From Perca fluviatilis (lineage: Eukaryota; Chordata; Actinopteri; Perciformes; Percidae): DNA of 64,000 nucleotides. The DNA is taken from positions 10,881,550 to 10,945,549 of the forward strand of contig NC_053119.1 in the NCBI RefSeq assembly GCF_010015445.1, in the 5' to 3' direction. Position numbers and translations under genes: made by a program. Shown piece after piece: positions 63,838-64,000 of this stretch (the stretch's first letter is position 1; each line of letters opens with the position of its first letter). Below the pieces are notes generated by a model. The model was not told the DNA's origin and did not search any database. It saw only the letters and a program-made list of their open reading frames with translations.

Positions 63838-64000
63838 AGAGCTGGGCAATATATCGATATTATATCGATATCATGATATGAGACTAGATATCGTCTTATA
63901 TTTTGGATATTGTAATATCGTAATATGACATAAGTGTTTTTTGTTTTCCTGGTTTTAAAGGCTGCGTTACAGTAAAGTGATGTCATTTTCTGAACTTACC
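63838..64000 (+). mobile_element. Dispersed repeat truncated by window end
   Basis: GAGCTGGGCAATATATCGAT and GATATGAGACTAGATATCGT, then GTTTTAAAGGCTGCGTTAC, typical of a very common fish repeat. The right end lies outside the window. Confidence 0.6.

Overview
This is nuclear DNA of a ray-finned fish, most likely a percomorph teleost. The four protein-coding genes have compact vertebrate-type exons with GT-AG (once GC-AG) introns. The rest is dominated by fish-type short transposons (hAT-, piggyBac- and Tc1-like MITEs), tRNA-derived SINEs, LINE 3' ends and long dinucleotide repeats. I cannot name the species from sequence alone. No bacterial operon, CRISPR array or viral genome is present.

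Layout: (1) 1-3,650 is intergenic and repeat-bearing. (2) PSMA4 (20S proteasome alpha-3 subunit) runs on + with its CDS at 4,214-11,457, eight coding exons and 261 aa. (3) 11,550-17,900 is a transposon graveyard: a Tc1-like relic holding a piggyBac-like MITE, a SINE and an L1 piece, then a hAT MITE holding a SINE, then a LINE 3' end. (4) OAZ2 (ornithine decarboxylase antizyme 2) runs on - with its CDS at 20,382-31,477 and five coding exons. It has an intact +1 programmed frameshift site (TCC-TGA-T) and a pairable downstream pseudoknot. (5) 31,710-48,415 is about 16.7 kb of intergenic DNA full of repeats, with one unexplained exon-like open frame at 33,360-33,519. (6) PPIB (cyclophilin B) runs on - with its CDS at 48,719-53,103, five exons and 216 aa. 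(7) ADPGK (ADP-dependent glucokinase) runs on - with its CDS at 55,773-63,178, seven coding exons and 494 aa. Its intron before the last exon holds a 3-kb nest of mobile elements including Harbinger and RecQ-like helicase relics.

The genes do not form a functional pathway. PSMA4 and OAZ2 both serve proteasomal turnover: antizyme delivers ornithine decarboxylase to the proteasome. PPIB and ADPGK both act at the ER. From general knowledge, the human orthologues of all four lie on chromosome 15q, so this looks like a rearranged piece of that conserved block. All exon boundaries were read by eye from splice signals and reading-frame continuity; every coding sequence closes in frame with the expected length (OAZ2 after one +1 shift).
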